From NCBI GenBank assembly GCA_016208345.1, contig JACQYG010000192.1, positions 1-6,615 on the forward strand: a stretch of DNA of 6,615 nt, given 5' to 3'. The notes beneath the pieces are model-generated. The model was not told the origin of the DNA and searched no databases. It saw nothing but the letters and a program-made list of their open reading frames with translations. The position numbers and the translations under genes are program-made. Shown here one piece after another: positions 5,612-6,615 of this stretch. How positions within the stretch are numbered: position 1 is the stretch's first letter; every line of letters starts with the position of its first letter. The DNA comes from Chloroflexota bacterium. GTDB lineage: Bacteria; Chloroflexota; DTOL01; JACQYG01.

Positions 5612-6193
5612 TTGATCACCAACCTGATCGACAAAGAGCGAATCCGCGCCTGGTTGGTCCCGGTGACCCGCCTCATCGCCCGGACTGGGCTTACCCCAAA
5701 CATGCTGACGGTGATGGGCTTTGGGCTAAACGCTGCCGTTGGTCTGATCATCGTCCTGGGGGAGCTGCGCTGGGCCGGGGCTGCCTTTGTCCTGGCCTCG
5801 ATCTTCGATATGTTCGATGGCTCCCTGGCGCGGCTCACCAACCGGGTGACGCCGTTCGGCGCTTTTCTGGACTCCAATCTGGACCGCTTCTCTGAGGCGG
5901 CAGTCTGTTTCGGGCTTTTGCTTCTCTACACCGGAAAAGGGGCCATGGTCGAGGTCCTGCTGATCTACGTGGTGATCGTGGGTTCCCTGATGGTGAGCTA
6001 CTCCCGGGCCCGGGCCGAGGGATTGGGGCTCAAGTGCGAGGTGGGCCTGTTAGGCCGGCCAGAGCGGGTGGCCATCCTCACCCTGGGGCTCCTCCTGGAC
6101 TGGATAGTGCCCGCCCTGTGGGTGCTGGCTATCTTCACCAACTTCACTGCCCTCCAGCGCATCTACCACGTGTGGAGGCTCACACGGAAATAG
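5612..6193 (+). CDS. CDP-alcohol phosphatidyltransferase, phosphatidylinositol-phosphate synthase type
   Basis: A membrane enzyme expected to condense CDP-diacylglycerol with inositol-3-phosphate to give phosphatidylinositol phosphate. Residues 66-91 match the catalytic pattern D(x2)DG(x2)AR(x8)G(x3)D(x3)D exactly: D66, D69-G70, A73-R74, G83, D87 and D91. SYSRARAEGLGL (129-140) and LGRPER (147-152) are the basic segments found in inositol-phosphate-accepting members such as mycobacterial PgsA1. This separates it from glycerol-phosphate enzymes. Hydrophobic stretches near 31-50, 55-67, 96-106, 112-128 and 153-178 fit about six membrane helices. I chose TTG 5612 (193 residues) because AGGAG (5600-5604) lies seven bases upstream and MITNLIDKE suits the family's N-terminus. 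The alternative GTG 5543 overlaps the previous stop (GTGA) and gives 216 residues, but lacks a good ribosome site and adds an arginine-rich tail. No T-tailed terminator follows. Confidence 0.88.
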   Translation: MITNLIDKERIRAWLVPVTRLIARTGLTPNMLTVMGFGLNAAVGLIIVLGELRWAGAAFVLASIFDMFDGSLARLTNRVTPFGAFLDSNLDRFSEAAVCFGLLLLYTGKGAMVEVLLIYVVIVGSLMVSYSRARAEGLGLKCEVGLLGRPERVAILTLGLLLDWIVPALWVLAIFTNFTALQRIYHVWRLTRK

Positions 6194-6379
6194 GGTTGAC
6201 CTTGGATATTCTGGCACTGTGACCCCCCGTCGCCCGACAGGCCACCGTCACCGGGCCCCCAGCTCCGTCACCTCGTCGTGCAACACCTTTCTTCCACTCG
6301 GGCTTGCTGCCCTGAGACCGGGTGTGATATGCTTAGTGCCGCAGCGCATGTAGCACGACCGTAGACCAGGGGGATCGCA
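6194..6379. other. intergenic region after the cluster
   Basis: No gene or terminator is recognisable. CCGTCACC occurs twice, at 6245-6252 and 6265-6272, exactly 20 bases apart. A hairpin CTCGGGC-TTGCT-GCCC(T)GAG lies at 6297-6316 without a T-run on either strand. An extended -10 promoter candidate follows. Confidence 0.4.
6304..6333 (+). promoter_or_regulatory. possible extended -10 promoter
   Basis: TTGCTG (6304-6309) lies 18 bases before TATGCT (6328-6333), which is preceded by TGA to make an extended -10 (TGATATGCT). Each hexamer matches the consensus at four of six positions. It would drive the open frame starting at 6380. The call is weak because the -35 overlaps a hairpin and the downstream frame is itself uncertain. 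Confidence 0.25.
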
Positions 6380-6615
6380 ATGGATACGGGCAAGGCTGTG
6401 GTGGCGGTGCCGCTCACTGAGGCCGAGGTGGGGGTGCCGGGGGTGATTATTAGTAAAGAAACTGGCCTTTCTCAAGCGGCCGGTGTACCAGAAGTTTTCT
6501 ACACTGGTAAAAAGTGGCACGTGAACGCCCAGGGCATAGGGGCCGGGGGCGGCGCAGCGCTCCGAAGGATAGATGATGGTGACGCCAGAGTCCAGGGCCT
6601 CGGAGTTGCTCCTGG
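6380..6615 (+). CDS. possible partial gene of unknown function, runs off the right edge
   Basis: An ATG at 6380 has AGGGGG (6368-6373) six bases upstream and stays open for 78 codons to the window end. It begins MDTGKAVVAVPLTEAEVG and I recognise no family. The first 22 codons have strong G/C third-position bias; the middle (about 6443-6540) is less biased. The opposite strand is also open over 6248-6615, and its part near the right edge has equal or better codon bias, so the real gene could instead be a leftward one entering from the right. No function is proposed. Confidence 0.3.
   Translation, partial: MDTGKAVVAVPLTEAEVGVPGVIISKETGLSQAAGVPEVFYTGKKWHVNAQGIGAGGGAALRRIDDGDARVQGLGVAP

Noticed and set aside
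6196..6224. TTGACC at 6196 as a promoter -35
   Set aside because: No acceptable -10 lies 16-18 bases downstream; GATATT at 6205 is too close.
6297..6316. Hairpin after the cluster as an intrinsic terminator
   Set aside because: The stem is bulged and neither strand has a T-run after it.
1..6615. tRNA, rRNA, CRISPR array, insertion sequence or riboswitch
   Set aside because: No cloverleaf, spaced identical repeats with unique spacers, transposase or known aptamer pattern was seen by eye on either strand.

Overview
The window is about 6.6 kb of GC-rich bacterial DNA. Nearly all of it is one rightward gene cluster (307-6193) for inositol phospholipids. In order it holds an ArsR-type repressor, myo-inositol-3-phosphate synthase (ino1), two tandem PatA/HtrB-like lipid acyltransferases (the first broken by an internal deletion), a PHP-domain phosphoesterase, a PimA-like family-4 glycosyltransferase, and a CDP-alcohol phosphatidyltransferase of the phosphatidylinositol-phosphate synthase type. 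The products resemble the mycobacterial set (Ino1, PgsA1/PIS, PatA, PimA). The gene order, the extra acyltransferase, the PHP gene, the ArsR-type regulator and the heavy use of GTG/TTG starts are unlike the actinobacterial locus. My best guess is a Chloroflexota bacterium, a phylum with members known to make inositol lipids. This is inferred from gene content, not shown by any marker gene.

Layout. Bases 1-306 are non-coding or decayed. They hold a strong sigma-A-like promoter (-35 TTGACA at 189) whose -10 region lies inside an AT-rich inverted repeat (213-238), a good candidate operator for the adjacent ArsR protein. The arsR-like gene (307-687) is followed after 33 bases by ino1 (721-1824). 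ino1 overlaps the broken acyltransferase (1821-2631) by ATGA, and the intact acyltransferase (2636-3511) follows 4 bases later. A 134-base gap (3512-3645) contains two degenerate heptanucleotide repeat tracts. The PHP gene (3646-4407) then overlaps the glycosyltransferase (4404-5546) by GTGA, and the phosphatidyltransferase (5612-6193, or from 5543) ends the cluster. The remainder (6194-6615) has no recognisable gene, only a possible promoter and a weak open frame running off the edge.

How the genes fit together. Ino1 makes inositol-3-phosphate from glucose-6-phosphate. The phosphatidyltransferase joins it to CDP-diacylglycerol (or a related CDP-lipid) to give phosphatidylinositol phosphate. 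A phosphatase must then remove the phosphate, and the PHP protein is an attractive candidate. The PimA-like enzyme would mannosylate the inositol, and the acyltransferase(s) would acylate the glycolipid. The ArsR-like protein lacks the classic metal-binding cysteines and probably controls the cluster in response to something other than arsenic-type metals.
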